From positions 1-52,337 of the forward strand of contig JAJFHA010000006.1 of the NCBI GenBank assembly GCA_021775875.1: DNA of 52,337 bases. The letters are read 5' to 3'. The notes below the pieces were generated by a model. That model was given only the letters and a program-made list of their open reading frames with translations, ran no database searches and had not been told where the DNA came from. How positions within the stretch are numbered: the stretch's first letter is position 1; every line of letters starts with the position of its first letter. A program made the position numbers and the translations under genes. Below, piece after piece: positions 33,659 through 42,649 of the stretch. This stretch comes from Hyphomicrobiales bacterium. Lineage in GTDB: Bacteria; Pseudomonadota; Alphaproteobacteria; Rhizobiales; NORP267.

Positions 33659-36082
33659 ATGAATGACCAGACCCCCATTTCTCGTGAAGAGCGAATTGAA
33701 AAACTCCAGGGCCTCGGCTCTTCCCGCAAACGCGTTGAAGACGCCCGATTTACGCAAGGCGCAGGAAATTATGTCGACGATATAAAATTGCCAGGAATGT
33801 TGTTTGGCGATTTTGTCCGCAGCCCCTATGGGCATGCCCGCATTAAGTCGATCAAAACCGAAGCGGCGCTGGCGGTGCCGGGTGTGCTTGCGGTGATTAC
33901 CGCCGAAGACCTCAAACCCCTCAACTTGCATTATATGCCAACACTTGCCGGTGATGTTCAGGCTGTTTTGGCCGACGAGAAAGTTCTGTTCCAGGGACAG
34001 GAAGTTGCGTTCGTTGTGGCCACGGACCGTTATGCCGCTGCTGACGGTGTTGAACTGGTCGAAGTTGACTATGAAGGACTTCCCGTTATCAACGATGCCT
34101 TTAAGGCCATGGATGATAACGCGCCATTATTGCGAGAAGACATCAAGGACAAGATGGAAGGGGCGCACGGTCCTCGCAAACATCATAACCATATTTTCTC
34201 ATGGGAAGAGGGCGATAAGAAAGGAACCGAAAAAGCATTGGCGGATGCCGATGTTGTTGTTGAAGAACTGATCACCTATCAGCGCGTTCATCCGTGCCCG
34301 CTGGAAACATGTGGTTGTGTTGCCTCGATGGACAAAATCAACGGCAAGCTGACGCTCTGGGGAACGTTTCAGGCACCCCATGCTGTGCGCACCGTGGCTT
34401 CGCTCATTACCAATATCGCTGAACATAATATTCGCGTCATCTCGCCGGATATTGGCGGCGGTTTTGGCAACAAAGTTGGTGTTTATCCAGGATATATCTG
34501 CGCAGCGGTTGCTTCTATCGTCACCGGAAAGCCGGTGAAATGGGTCGAAGACCGCATAGAAAACCTGTCTGCCACGGCTTTTGCGCGTGATTACCATATG
34601 ACCGGCAAAATTGCGGCAACCAAAGACGGAAAAATTACCGGCCTTTCGGCGCATGTGCTGGCCGATCACGGCGCGTTTGATGCGTGCGCCGACCCGACCA
34701 AGTTCCCGGCCGGGTTCTTCAGCATCGTAACAGGATCTTACGACATTCCCGTCGCCTATTGCGGTGTTGACGGGGTTTATACCAATAAAGCCCCGGGCGG
34801 CGTAGCTTATCGTTGCTCGTTCCGGGTAACGGAAGCTGCATATCTGATCGAGCGGATGATCGATATTCTGGCGCGCAAGTTGGATATGGATCCAGCCGAA
34901 ATACGGTTGAAGAACTTCATCAAGAAAGAGCAGTTCCCCTACAATTCTGCGCTAGGTTGGGAATATGATTCAGGTGACTATCACACCGCCATGGATAAAG
35001 CGCTTGCCAGCGTAGACTATAACGCGCTGCGCGCGGAGCAGGAGGAAAACCGGGCGGCGTTTGATCGCGGTGAGACCCGTAATCTGATGGGCATCGGCGT
35101 TGCATTCTTTACCGAAATCGTTGGCGCGGGACCGGTCAAAAATTGCGACATTCTCGGGCTTGGTATGTTTGATAGTTGTGAAATCCGCATCCATCCGACG
35201 GGCTCTGCAATCGCGCGTCTTGGCACGATCAGTCAAGGCCAGGGACATGCCACCACGTTTGCGCAAATCGTGGCGTCAGAAATCGGAATTCCAGCGGAAG
35301 ATATCACGCTGGAAGAAGGTGATACTGATACGGCACCCTATGGATTAGGAACGTATGGCTCACGTTCTACACCGGTAGCGGGCGCTGCAACTGCGATGGC
35401 GGGTCGGAAAATACGCGCAAAAGCCCAGATGATAGCGGCTTATCTTCTGGAAGTTCATGAGGGCGATCTGGAATGGGACGTTGACCGGTTTCAGGTTAAA
35501 GGTAACCCGGAAGCGCACAAGACCATGAAGGAAATTGCCTTTGCGTCTTATAATCAGGCGATCCCCGGACTGGAGCCCGGTCTTGAAGCCGTGTCATACT
35601 ATGATCCACCGAATATGACCTATCCGTTTGGTGCGTATATCGGTGTGGTCGATATAGATGTGGATACCGGCGTTGTTGATGTGCGCAGCTTCTATGCGCT
35701 GGACGATTGCGGTACTCGGATCAATCCAATGATCATCGAGGGGCAGGTTCATGGCGGTTTAACCGAATCTCTGGCCATCGTCATGGGGCAGGATATTTCC
35801 TATGACGAGACCGGCAATATCAAAGGCGCAACGTTGATGGACTACTTCCTGCCAACAGCAGTGGAGACGCCTAACTGGGAAACCGATTTCACGACAACGC
35901 CAAGTCCGCATCATCCTATCGGTGCGAAAGGTGTTGGTGAAAGCCCGAACGTTGGCGGCGTCCCGGCCTTGTCGAATGCGGTTCATGATGCCTTTGCGCA
36001 CAAAGGCCTGACCCACACACAGATGCCACACGATCATTGGCGCATCTGGAAGACAGCGCAAAAACTTGGCCTGACGGATTAG
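33659..36082 (+). CDS. coxL: Carbon monoxide dehydrogenase large (Mo-Cu) subunit CoxL, form I
   Basis: This 807-residue catalytic subunit oxidises CO with water to CO2. The active-site loop reads AYRCSFR with the copper-binding Cys at residue 386, matching the AYxCSFR signature of form I CO dehydrogenases that oxidise CO efficiently; form II (putative) enzymes lack it. The catalytic base Glu is residue 761 in GVGESPNVGG. Both are offset by two from Oligotropha C388 and E763. Motif GGGFGNKVGVYPG binds the molybdopterin cytosine dinucleotide region. It has AAGGAGG inside the coxS end as ribosome binding site. Confidence 0.97.
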   Translation: MNDQTPISREERIEKLQGLGSSRKRVEDARFTQGAGNYVDDIKLPGMLFGDFVRSPYGHARIKSIKTEAALAVPGVLAVITAEDLKPLNLHYMPTLAGDVQAVLADEKVLFQGQEVAFVVATDRYAAADGVELVEVDYEGLPVINDAFKAMDDNAPLLREDIKDKMEGAHGPRKHHNHIFSWEEGDKKGTEKALADADVVVEELITYQRVHPCPLETCGCVASMDKINGKLTLWGTFQAPHAVRTVASLITNIAEHNIRVISPDIGGGFGNKVGVYPGYICAAVASIVTGKPVKWVEDRIENLSATAFARDYHMTGKIAATKDGKITGLSAHVLADHGAFDACADPTKFPAGFFSIVTGSYDIPVAYCGVDGVYTNKAPGGVAYRCSFRVTEAAYLIERMIDILARKLDMDPAEIRLKNFIKKEQFPYNSALGWEYDSGDYHTAMDKALASVDYNALRAEQEENRAAFDRGETRNLMGIGVAFFTEIVGAGPVKNCDILGLGMFDSCEIRIHPTGSAIARLGTISQGQGHATTFAQIVASEIGIPAEDITLEEGDTDTAPYGLGTYGSRSTPVAGAATAMAGRKIRAKAQMIAAYLLEVHEGDLEWDVDRFQVKGNPEAHKTMKEIAFASYNQAIPGLEPGLEAVSYYDPPNMTYPFGAYIGVVDIDVDTGVVDVRSFYALDDCGTRINPMIIEGQVHGGLTESLAIVMGQDISYDETGNIKGATLMDYFLPTAVETPNWETDFTTTPSPHHPIGAKGVGESPNVGGVPALSNAVHDAFAHKGLTHTQMPHDHWRIWKTAQKLGLTD

Positions 36083-36140
36083 TTGATCAAAAAATGGTGC
36101 GGACTGTAACTTATTGCCAGCACCATTTTTCTTCAAGTGG

Positions 36141-37025
36141 ATGATGATGACCCAGTTACCCGACATAATATCCAGGCTGGCTGACGTCGATTATATCGCT
36201 GACGACACCATCGCAACAGCGCTCCAGCTGGCGATTGATCTGCGCCGTCCCTTGTTGCTTGAAGGTGAAGCTGGTGTTGGCAAGACCGAAATCGCAAAAG
36301 CGCTAGCGGCGATTCTCGATACGAAACTCATCCGCCTTCAGTGTTATGAAGGGCTTGATGCGTCTGCTGCGATTTACGAATGGAATTATCAACGGCAATT
36401 GCTTTCAATAAAGGCATCCGAAACTTTCGCGGGCGGTGCAAAAGAAATTGAAGATCATATATTTTCAAAAGACTTTCTGCTTGAGCGGCCTTTATTGCAA
36501 GCTATAAGTCAGGACAAGGCACCGGTACTCCTGATCGACGAAATTGACCGGGCCGATATGGAATTTGAGGCTTACCTGCTGGAAATTCTCTCCGAATTTC
36601 AGGTCACCGTGCCCGAGCTTGGCACCATTCAGGCCACCAGTATTCCCCATGTGATTCTGACCTCAAACGGTACACGGGAATTATCCGACGCACTGCGTCG
36701 GCGCTGTCTTTATTCGTATATAGATTTTCCAACCATGGAGCGTGAATTGGAAATTCTTCTGGCGCGGATGCCAAATATCGAGCACGAATTTGCTGCGCAA
36801 GTTGCGCGCTTTGTGCAGGCATTGCGCAAGGAAAATTTGGAGAAAATCCCTGGCGTTGCCGAGACCCTGGATTGGGCAGCGGCTCTGGTCGGATTGAATA
36901 CGCAAAGTCTTGATGGTGATCTGATCCAAATCCAATCAACGCTTATTTGCCTCCTGAAAACCGAAGCTGACGTGAAATCGATTACACCGGAAGTCACAAG
37001 CCGACTTGCCGGCGAGGCTGCCTGA
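36141..37025 (+). CDS. coxD: CoxD, MoxR-type AAA+ ATPase for CO dehydrogenase maturation
   Basis: This AAA+ ATPase of about 294 residues has Walker A GEAGVGKTE (near residue 45), Walker B VLLIDEIDRAD (near 130), and sensor-1 TSNGTREL. CoxD is needed to build the [CuSMoO2] centre of CoxL, partnering the VWA protein CoxE as MoxR-VWA pairs do. Three tandem ATGs (36141, 36144, 36147) are possible starts; the upstream frame to 36114 begins with TTG and is not supported. It lies 58 bases after coxL and ends 3 bases before the coxE ATG. Confidence 0.92.
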   Translation: MMMTQLPDIISRLADVDYIADDTIATALQLAIDLRRPLLLEGEAGVGKTEIAKALAAILDTKLIRLQCYEGLDASAAIYEWNYQRQLLSIKASETFAGGAKEIEDHIFSKDFLLERPLLQAISQDKAPVLLIDEIDRADMEFEAYLLEILSEFQVTVPELGTIQATSIPHVILTSNGTRELSDALRRRCLYSYIDFPTMERELEILLARMPNIEHEFAAQVARFVQALRKENLEKIPGVAETLDWAAALVGLNTQSLDGDLIQIQSTLICLLKTEADVKSITPEVTSRLAGEAA

Positions 37026-37028
37026 TTG

Positions 37029-38234
37029 ATGGCTTATGCAACAGACACAATCACATCCAAAAATCTGTCGGCAGATCGCCCACTGATGACGCGCATGGTC
37101 GGCTTTGTTGATCATTTGAGGCTGAACGGTTTTGTCGTTAGCCCGGCTGAAACCCGAAGCGCGCTTGCTACGATGACGCACACGAAGGGCCACACTGAGG
37201 CAGATCGTCAGCGTCTGAAAACTCTGCTCTCCAGCTGCCGCGAAGAATGGGACAGTTTTGATGATCTGTTCGAAGCCTATTGGTTCGCGCGCGGCAAAGA
37301 GCGGCAAACCCGGCATGCATCAGAATCGATTGTTCGGAAGACACCAAAATTGCCCCGTGCCTGGCAGAACCATTTGGATGAGCAAGACAGTTCCAGTTCA
37401 AAACATGCCCCACAAATTGAGGAAGAAGGGCACGTTCAAACTGATGGCAAGGCTTCAGGGCGACTGATGGCTTCCGATAAAGCAGCGTTGGAAAAAACAG
37501 ATTTCCGTCAGTTTGTTAATCCGGCGGAAATAGCAGAAAGCGAGGCGCTGGCATATAGGCTGGCACGCGCCATTCGCTACCGCCAATCACGGCGCTATCG
37601 TCTTGCAAGTAAAGGTGGAAAACTGGATTTAAGGCGCACCATCCGCACCAATCTGCACCATGGTGGCGAACCCATAGACCTGGCGTTTAAAACCAAGCCC
37701 GACCGCCCGGTTCGGATCATTGTTATGCTCGATGTGTCCGGCTCGATGAAACATTATAGTCGATTTTTCCTGCAGTTCATCAAAGGATTGGTCGGTCAAT
37801 GGGCACAAACCGACGCATATTTATTTCACACAAAGCTGATCCGCGTGACAGATACCTTGCGCGACAAGAACCCGATGAAGGCCATGACGCGGCTGTCGCT
37901 TATGGCGGATGGTTTTGGCGGAGGCACCCGCATTGGTGATTGTCTTGGTGTCTTCAACGACCATTACGCAAAAAAGGCCATCAACAGCCGTAGTGTCATA
38001 ATGATTTTCAGTGACGGATACGACGTCGGGCCTCCGGAAAAAATGACGACAGAGCTTGAGCGTTTGAAAAAGCGCGTAAAGCGGCTGGTGTGGCTTAATC
38101 CGCTGCTGGGCTGGAAAAACTATGAACCGGTAACAGCCGCCATGGATGCTGCCATGCCCTACATCGATCATTTTGCGGCAGCCAACACCCTTGAAGCGTT
38201 GGCTGCTATCGAGTCCGATTTGAGGCAACTTTGA
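37029..38234 (+). CDS. coxE: CoxE, VWA-domain protein for CO dehydrogenase maturation
   Basis: This 401-residue protein has a C-terminal von Willebrand factor A domain whose MIDAS motif DVSGSMKHYS lies near residue 237, with later T and D ligands in DGFGGGTRIGD and FSDGYDVG. It is the metal-ion-dependent adhesion partner of CoxD in assembling the copper-containing active site. The N-terminal half is charged and probably helical. The start is the ATG at 37029, immediately after the coxD stop, giving translational coupling. Confidence 0.92.
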   Translation: MAYATDTITSKNLSADRPLMTRMVGFVDHLRLNGFVVSPAETRSALATMTHTKGHTEADRQRLKTLLSSCREEWDSFDDLFEAYWFARGKERQTRHASESIVRKTPKLPRAWQNHLDEQDSSSSKHAPQIEEEGHVQTDGKASGRLMASDKAALEKTDFRQFVNPAEIAESEALAYRLARAIRYRQSRRYRLASKGGKLDLRRTIRTNLHHGGEPIDLAFKTKPDRPVRIIVMLDVSGSMKHYSRFFLQFIKGLVGQWAQTDAYLFHTKLIRVTDTLRDKNPMKAMTRLSLMADGFGGGTRIGDCLGVFNDHYAKKAINSRSVIMIFSDGYDVGPPEKMTTELERLKKRVKRLVWLNPLLGWKNYEPVTAAMDAAMPYIDHFAAANTLEALAAIESDLRQL

Positions 38235-38246
38235 AAGGCTATGAAA

Positions 38247-39086
38247 ATGACTTTGTCAGAAAAAACCTTGAATCTAATCGAGCAAATGCGCGCTCAAGGG
38301 GAGAGCTATTGCGTAGCAACCATATTGCGCACAGCGGATTCAACATCGGCGCGCCCTGGAGCGAAAGCGGTGATAACAACTGATGGCGAGTTGCACGGCT
38401 TTGTTGGTGGGGGGTGTGTAACGGGTGCGGTTCGGCGCGGCGCGCTTGAATGTCTGAAAAACGGACAACCCAATATGATCCGCATTAAACCAAAGGACGA
38501 AGTGAAAACGCCGGTTGATATTGATGGCGTTCAGCTTCATCAATCAAGTTGTCCAAGTGGTGGCACGGTCGAAATTTTTTTGGAGCCAACAAAAGCGGCC
38601 CGTACATTGTTGATTTGCGGGACTTCACCGATCGCGCAGGCGATTTTGCCACTCGCCAAGGGCCTCGGATATCGGGTGGTTGTTGCTGCTGCCGTCGAAT
38701 ATCATGAAGACATATCGGGCGCTGACTTGTATCTAGATGATTTTTTACTTGAGGGTTTATCTCTGTCGTCGAGCGATGCCGCGATTATAGCAACACAAGG
38801 CAAGCAGGATCGCGATGCCTTGAATGCGGTTCTCCTGTCCGGTGCTGGTTATAAAGGTATGGTTTGCAGCCGTAAGAAACGTAGTGCCCTGACCAACCAA
38901 CTTATTTCTGAGAACAAGGACTTACAGCTTCTGATTGCGGAGCTTCATGCTCCAGCAGGGATTCATATTGGCGCTATTGAGCCCGAAGAAATCGCCCTTT
39001 CAGTAGTTACCGAAATTGTTGCGCATCTGAGAATGGGTGCGCAATGGACAGTTGAACATTTTTCCGAAACAACGAAGATTGCATAA
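38247..39086 (+). CDS. coxF: CoxF, XdhC/CoxI-family molybdenum cofactor maturation factor
   Basis: This 279-residue XdhC-family protein has an N-terminal XdhC/CoxI domain (CVATILRTADSTSARPGAKA, and GGGCVTGAVRRGALE), then SCPSGGTVEIFLEP, and a C-terminal Rossmann domain (LLICGTSPIAQAILPLAKGL). The family inserts or sulfurates the molybdenum cofactor of xanthine oxidase-type enzymes. ATG at 38247 has AAAGG 8 bases before it; another ATG at 38241 is too close. It is the last gene of the cluster here; coxG, coxB, coxH, coxI and coxK are absent from the window. Confidence 0.9.
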   Translation: MTLSEKTLNLIEQMRAQGESYCVATILRTADSTSARPGAKAVITTDGELHGFVGGGCVTGAVRRGALECLKNGQPNMIRIKPKDEVKTPVDIDGVQLHQSSCPSGGTVEIFLEPTKAARTLLICGTSPIAQAILPLAKGLGYRVVVAAAVEYHEDISGADLYLDDFLLEGLSLSSSDAAIIATQGKQDRDALNAVLLSGAGYKGMVCSRKKRSALTNQLISENKDLQLLIAELHAPAGIHIGAIEPEEIALSVVTEIVAHLRMGAQWTVEHFSETTKIA

Positions 39087-39102
39087 CACGGCATAGGGCG
39101 TT

Positions 39103-39230
39103 GATCCTCGGATTCCATCAAGGTCCGCAGCAAACATTATGCTGCAACGAGAGGCCGGATAGATGACTGCAAACCCAACCCGCATACAACGTCAAAAAGC
39201 ACTTGCAATCCAAGGAGCGTCCATAGATGA
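39103..39230 (+). mobile_element. IS110-family 3' end relic, copy 2 (plus orientation)
   Basis: It is an inverted match of 21292-21420, containing the GCAGCAAACATTATGCTGC hairpin and the tip GTCCATAGATGA. It begins about 16 bases after coxF and marks the right boundary of the cox cluster. Nothing else is recognisable between coxF and the kinase stop at 39287. Confidence 0.55.
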
Positions 39231-39286
39231 CAATGCCCATTTTGTTGTCTTTTGAACTCGACGCGGTCGACGCTTCCATGAAGGGG

Positions 39287-40663
39287 CTATAATCCTTTCG
39301 ATGACTTAGGCTCTGGAAATGGCAATTGAAAGCAGACCTTTAGCCCGCCCAGTGATGATTTCTCGAAATCCAGGGTCTGCTGGTAGATTTCCAGCACATC
39401 GTTCACGATTGCCAATCCAAGTCCTGAACCGGCAATAGACTGATCCAGGCGCGCACCCCGCTTCTGTACTGTTTCTCGCAATACGTCGGAAATCCCAGGA
39501 CCATCATCCTCGATCTCAAATGTCACCAAATTGTTGATGATGAAGGCTTTGACAACAACACGGCTTTTGGCGTGCTTCACGGCGTTCTCTATCAGGTTGC
39601 CCAAAATTTCCGTCAAATCGTCTTTTTCAATTTGCACGTAGAGATTATGACTGCATTCGGTTTGAATCGTCTTTATCTCTCCATCAGGTGTCCGCCGTAA
39701 TGTTGCAACGATCCCGTCCAGAATGGGTACGATTTGCACTGACGGGATATTTCCAGCTTCGCGTAACCGTGCTGATGTCAGCTCTTTATCTATATGCCTG
39801 CGCATGATCTGTGTTGCTGTCTCAATTTCCCCTGCTATCTCGTCTTCGCCCTTGTCCCGCAATCGCCTGATATCAGAAATGAGGGCAGTGAGAGGTGTTT
39901 TGAATCCATGAGCAAGATTGTCAGCACGGTGTTTCTCCCTCTGCATAATAATTTCCTGCGCTGCAAGGAGATCATTGACTTCTTTCGCCAAAGGTAAAAC
40001 TTCACTTGGTAAATCAGCGCTGATCCGGGATGCCGTGCCATTGCGGATCGAGGCAACTGATTTTTGAACAAGGGATAATGGACTGAGACCCATCGTAACC
40101 TGAACCCAGGCAGCGGCGAGTAGAAAAGTACCCAATAAGAGCAGAGAAAGTGCGACTTCAGCGGCGAAAACCGAACTCAATATTTCCAATTCCGCCAAAT
40201 CCAGCGCGACAGCCATGCGGACAGTTTGTTCGCCAATCGGCGAACGGAATATCAAACTGCGTTCGTGGACCAGCAACGAAGATTTTTGAGGGCCTCCTAT
40301 GTAATGCGAATGCACCGCATTGGGCCCGTGGGCTTCGGCAGGCAATATTAGCTCAGTGTCCCACAAGGATCGCGAACGGATTGTCTGGTCAACTGTCGTA
40401 TTCACGATTTGCCAGTACAGACCCGAGTAGATGTTATCAAACCGGGGGTCAGCGAGTTTGCTGCCAAGTTGAGGCTTTCCAGATTGATCGAAACTGAGAC
40501 GAGCGGCAATTTGGGTAAGGTAGGTATCGAGTTCAGTGTCTATCCTTCGCTCGACAGATCTTTCAAATAAATATGTGAGACTGTATCCTGTAATTCCCAA
40601 TGCCAAAATGATTGCAACTGCCTGAAGTGCAAGCAATCTGATTTTTAGCGAACGGGTTTTCAT
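39287..40663 (-). CDS. Sensor histidine kinase, PhoQ-like
   Basis: This 458-residue kinase has transmembrane segments at about residues 9-30 and 165-190 flanking a periplasmic sensor of about 130 residues, then a HAMP-like linker, a HisKA-like helix pair with phospho-His in NLAHGFKTPLTAL, and a HATPase domain (NLIENAVKHAKS, DDGPGIS, AGSGLGLAIVNDV). The LAHGxKTPL form of the H box occurs in PhoQ/BasS-type kinases of alphaproteobacteria. It overlaps the regulator gene by ATGA. With eptA and dgkA close by, it may sense envelope stress or cationic peptides. Confidence 0.9.
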   Translation of the reverse strand: MKTRSLKIRLLALQAVAIILALGITGYSLTYLFERSVERRIDTELDTYLTQIAARLSFDQSGKPQLGSKLADPRFDNIYSGLYWQIVNTTVDQTIRSRSLWDTELILPAEAHGPNAVHSHYIGGPQKSSLLVHERSLIFRSPIGEQTVRMAVALDLAELEILSSVFAAEVALSLLLLGTFLLAAAWVQVTMGLSPLSLVQKSVASIRNGTASRISADLPSEVLPLAKEVNDLLAAQEIIMQREKHRADNLAHGFKTPLTALISDIRRLRDKGEDEIAGEIETATQIMRRHIDKELTSARLREAGNIPSVQIVPILDGIVATLRRTPDGEIKTIQTECSHNLYVQIEKDDLTEILGNLIENAVKHAKSRVVVKAFIINNLVTFEIEDDGPGISDVLRETVQKRGARLDQSIAGSGLGLAIVNDVLEIYQQTLDFEKSSLGGLKVCFQLPFPEPKSSKGL

Positions 40664-41325
40664 ATTTGTTCAGTCATGACGATATAGCCAAACCCGCGAC
40701 GGGTCTCGATGAGACCATTGCCCAATTTACGTCGCAACCTGCCAACAAGAACCTCCACTGCATTTGATTCGCGATGCTCATGCTCTCCCTGCAGGTGTTC
40801 GGCCAGTTCCTGCTGGGGTACGACCCGGCCGCAATGAAGCATCAGGTAGGATAAAAGACGGTATTCCTGCGGTGTGAGGATTTTTGGCACGCCCTTGACT
40901 GTTACCCGCATCTGCCGGGGATCCAGTTTGAGGTCACCAACAATGATAACCGAATCTGCGTGTCCTGCGGACCGCCGGATAACCGCCCGCAACCGGGCCA
41001 ATAATTCATCCATTTCGAAGGGTTTTGGAAGGTAATCGTCAGCGCCTGCGTCGATACCTTCGACCCGTTCACTCCAGGACCCCCGCGCCGTCAAAACAAG
41101 AATAGGGAAACGGCGTCCATTTTCCCGCCACTTTTTCAAGATCGTCAAGCCGTCCATATTTGGCAACCCTAGATCGAGTATAATTGCCGCATAGTCCTTG
41201 GTATCTCCCATGAACCATGCTTCTTCGCCATCGCTTTCCTGATCAACGATATAACCCGCATCCGTGAGCGTATCACTGACGTCCCGTACAATGCGGGGAT
41301 CATCTTCAACGAATAATATACGCAC
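40660..41325 (-). CDS. OmpR-family response regulator, PhoP/QseB-like
   Basis: This 221-residue regulator has a receiver domain (E7/D8/D9 pocket, phospho-acceptor D51 in AIILDLGLP, K101 in PKPF) and a C-terminal winged helix (LTPQEYRLLSYLM, VEVLVGRLRRKLG, RRGFGYI). It starts with GTG at 41325, sharing one base with the stop of the PepSY gene upstream, and overlaps the kinase gene by four bases, so the three form a coupled operon. It likely controls the divergent PepSY-cytochrome b561-eptA-dgkA genes. Confidence 0.92.
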   Translation of the reverse strand: MRILFVEDDPRIVRDVSDTLTDAGYIVDQESDGEEAWFMGDTKDYAAIILDLGLPNMDGLTILKKWRENGRRFPILVLTARGSWSERVEGIDAGADDYLPKPFEMDELLARLRAVIRRSAGHADSVIIVGDLKLDPRQMRVTVKGVPKILTPQEYRLLSYLMLHCGRVVPQQELAEHLQGEHEHRESNAVEVLVGRLRRKLGNGLIETRRGFGYIVMTEQI

Positions 41326-41672
41326 TATTCTGGTTCTTCCTCGAAAAAAGCTCCGGTTTTCGCATCCATATACATTTCAAGGACTTGACCTTCAGCATTG
41401 ATATACTTGATTTCGTATATCGGAATGCCGCCTTCAATCTCAAATTCAATTTCGATAATTTCACCTTCGAAATCAGATCTGATAATTTTTAAAATTTCCT
41501 CGAACGTCAGAATATCCTGCGATCGGTGATACTCTAAAAGTTCTTCGTGTGAGGACCGATCGTCGTCCCTATCGGGGCTTTGCGCGTGGGTGTTTTTCAC
41601 CGCTGAAAAAACCAGGACGATCACCATCGTGGCTACAGCGCAGACAAGAATATTGCGGACAGTTTTCCTCAT
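41325..41672 (-). CDS. PepSY-domain small membrane or periplasmic protein
   Basis: This 115-residue protein has an N-terminal hydrophobic segment (about residues 8-25), an acidic linker and a C-terminal PepSY-like fold (LTFEEILKIIRSDFEGEIIE, then YEIKYINAEGQVLEMYMDAK). PepSY domains often modulate peptidases or sensor kinases in the periplasm. It leads the operon with the response regulator and kinase, so it may tune the kinase. The ribosome binding site is weak. It pairs divergently with a second PepSY protein at 41796. Confidence 0.82.
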   Translation of the reverse strand: MRKTVRNILVCAVATMVIVLVFSAVKNTHAQSPDRDDDRSSHEELLEYHRSQDILTFEEILKIIRSDFEGEIIEIEFEIEGGIPIYEIKYINAEGQVLEMYMDAKTGAFFEEEPE

Positions 41673-41795
41673 AGATGACCATTATTGCACACAACATGAC
41701 AAAACGCTGAAAATGATCGTCAGCGGTCTGTAATTGCCGCCTGTTTAAGTTGCACCAACTGCCCATGTGGCGATTGGAAAAAACAGGTGAGACCT

Positions 41796-42074
41796 ATGAA
41801 AAAATATCTGATTTATACAGCTTCATCAATCGCACTGGCCATTGCATCACCAGCTTACGCCAGTGGCGGCGTCGATTGTGGCAATGCGTCAGGCCAGTGG
41901 ATGAGCCAGGATGAAGCAAAAATCAAAGCGAGCGAACTAGGTTATGACGTTCGCCGTGTAAAAGGTGAAGACGGCTGTTTCGAGATTTATGCCCTTGATC
42001 AGGATGGCGACCGGGTTGAACTTTTTATGAACCCGGTGACAGGCGTGATTGTCGAGATCGACAATAAATCCTGA
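41796..42074 (+). CDS. Secreted PepSY-domain protein
   Basis: This 92-residue protein has a clear signal peptide (MKKYLIYTASSIALAIASPA, cleavage after AYA) and a PepSY-like mature part starting GGVDCGNASGQWMSQDEAKI, with two cysteines (CGN and DGCFEI) that could form a disulfide. The ATG at 41796 has AGGTGA six bases upstream; a GTG at 41787 is less likely. It is the first gene of the operon with cytochrome b561, eptA and dgkA. PepSY-cytochrome b561 pairs recur next to two-component systems in proteobacteria. Confidence 0.82.
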   Translation: MKKYLIYTASSIALAIASPAYASGGVDCGNASGQWMSQDEAKIKASELGYDVRRVKGEDGCFEIYALDQDGDRVELFMNPVTGVIVEIDNKS

Positions 42075-42076
42075 TA

Positions 42077-42649
42077 ATGGCTGTCATTGAAAAAAAAGCC
42101 GGGGTTAGTTGCACCGAGGAGCGCGGAGACCTCAAGGTATGGGATATCGCTGTCCGGCTATTTCACTGGTTCCTGGTTTTCGCGTTCACAATTGCCTGGA
42201 TCACCGGAGATGAATGGGACCGGGTCCACGAAGCCGCCGGCTATATTGTCGCCGGGCTGGTAGGGTTGCGAATTCTTTGGGGTTTCTTAGGTTCCCGGCA
42301 CGCAAGGTTTGCTGACTTTGTTTATAGCCCGAAATCAATTTTCAACTATCTGCGCGAAACCCTACACCACAATGCAAAGCGTTATTTGGGTCATAATCCG
42401 GCCGGTGGCGCCATGGTTATCGCTCTTTTGATATCACTTTTTGCTGCGACAGCATCAGGAATTCTGATGACGACCGACGCTTTCTGGGGCGTGGAATGGG
42501 TCGAGGAAATTCACGAAGCAATCGTAAATTTTGTTCTTTTTCTGGTCTTTTTGCATGTTGCCGGTGTCATTCATTCGAGCTTCGTGCATCGCGAAAATCT
42601 TGTCCGCTCAATGATCAATGGCCGCAAACGTCGGGGTTCTGACCAATGA
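42077..42649 (+). CDS. Cytochrome b561-family membrane protein
   Basis: This 190-residue protein has four predicted transmembrane helices and conserved His residues suited to haem b ligation: LFHWFLVF near residue 30, HEAAGYIV near 54, IHEAIVNF near 148 and FLHVAGVIH near 161. It would carry electrons across the inner membrane; the acceptor is unknown. It begins 2 bases after the PepSY stop and overlaps eptA by ATGA. Confidence 0.9.
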   Translation: MAVIEKKAGVSCTEERGDLKVWDIAVRLFHWFLVFAFTIAWITGDEWDRVHEAAGYIVAGLVGLRILWGFLGSRHARFADFVYSPKSIFNYLRETLHHNAKRYLGHNPAGGAMVIALLISLFAATASGILMTTDAFWGVEWVEEIHEAIVNFVLFLVFLHVAGVIHSSFVHRENLVRSMINGRKRRGSDQ

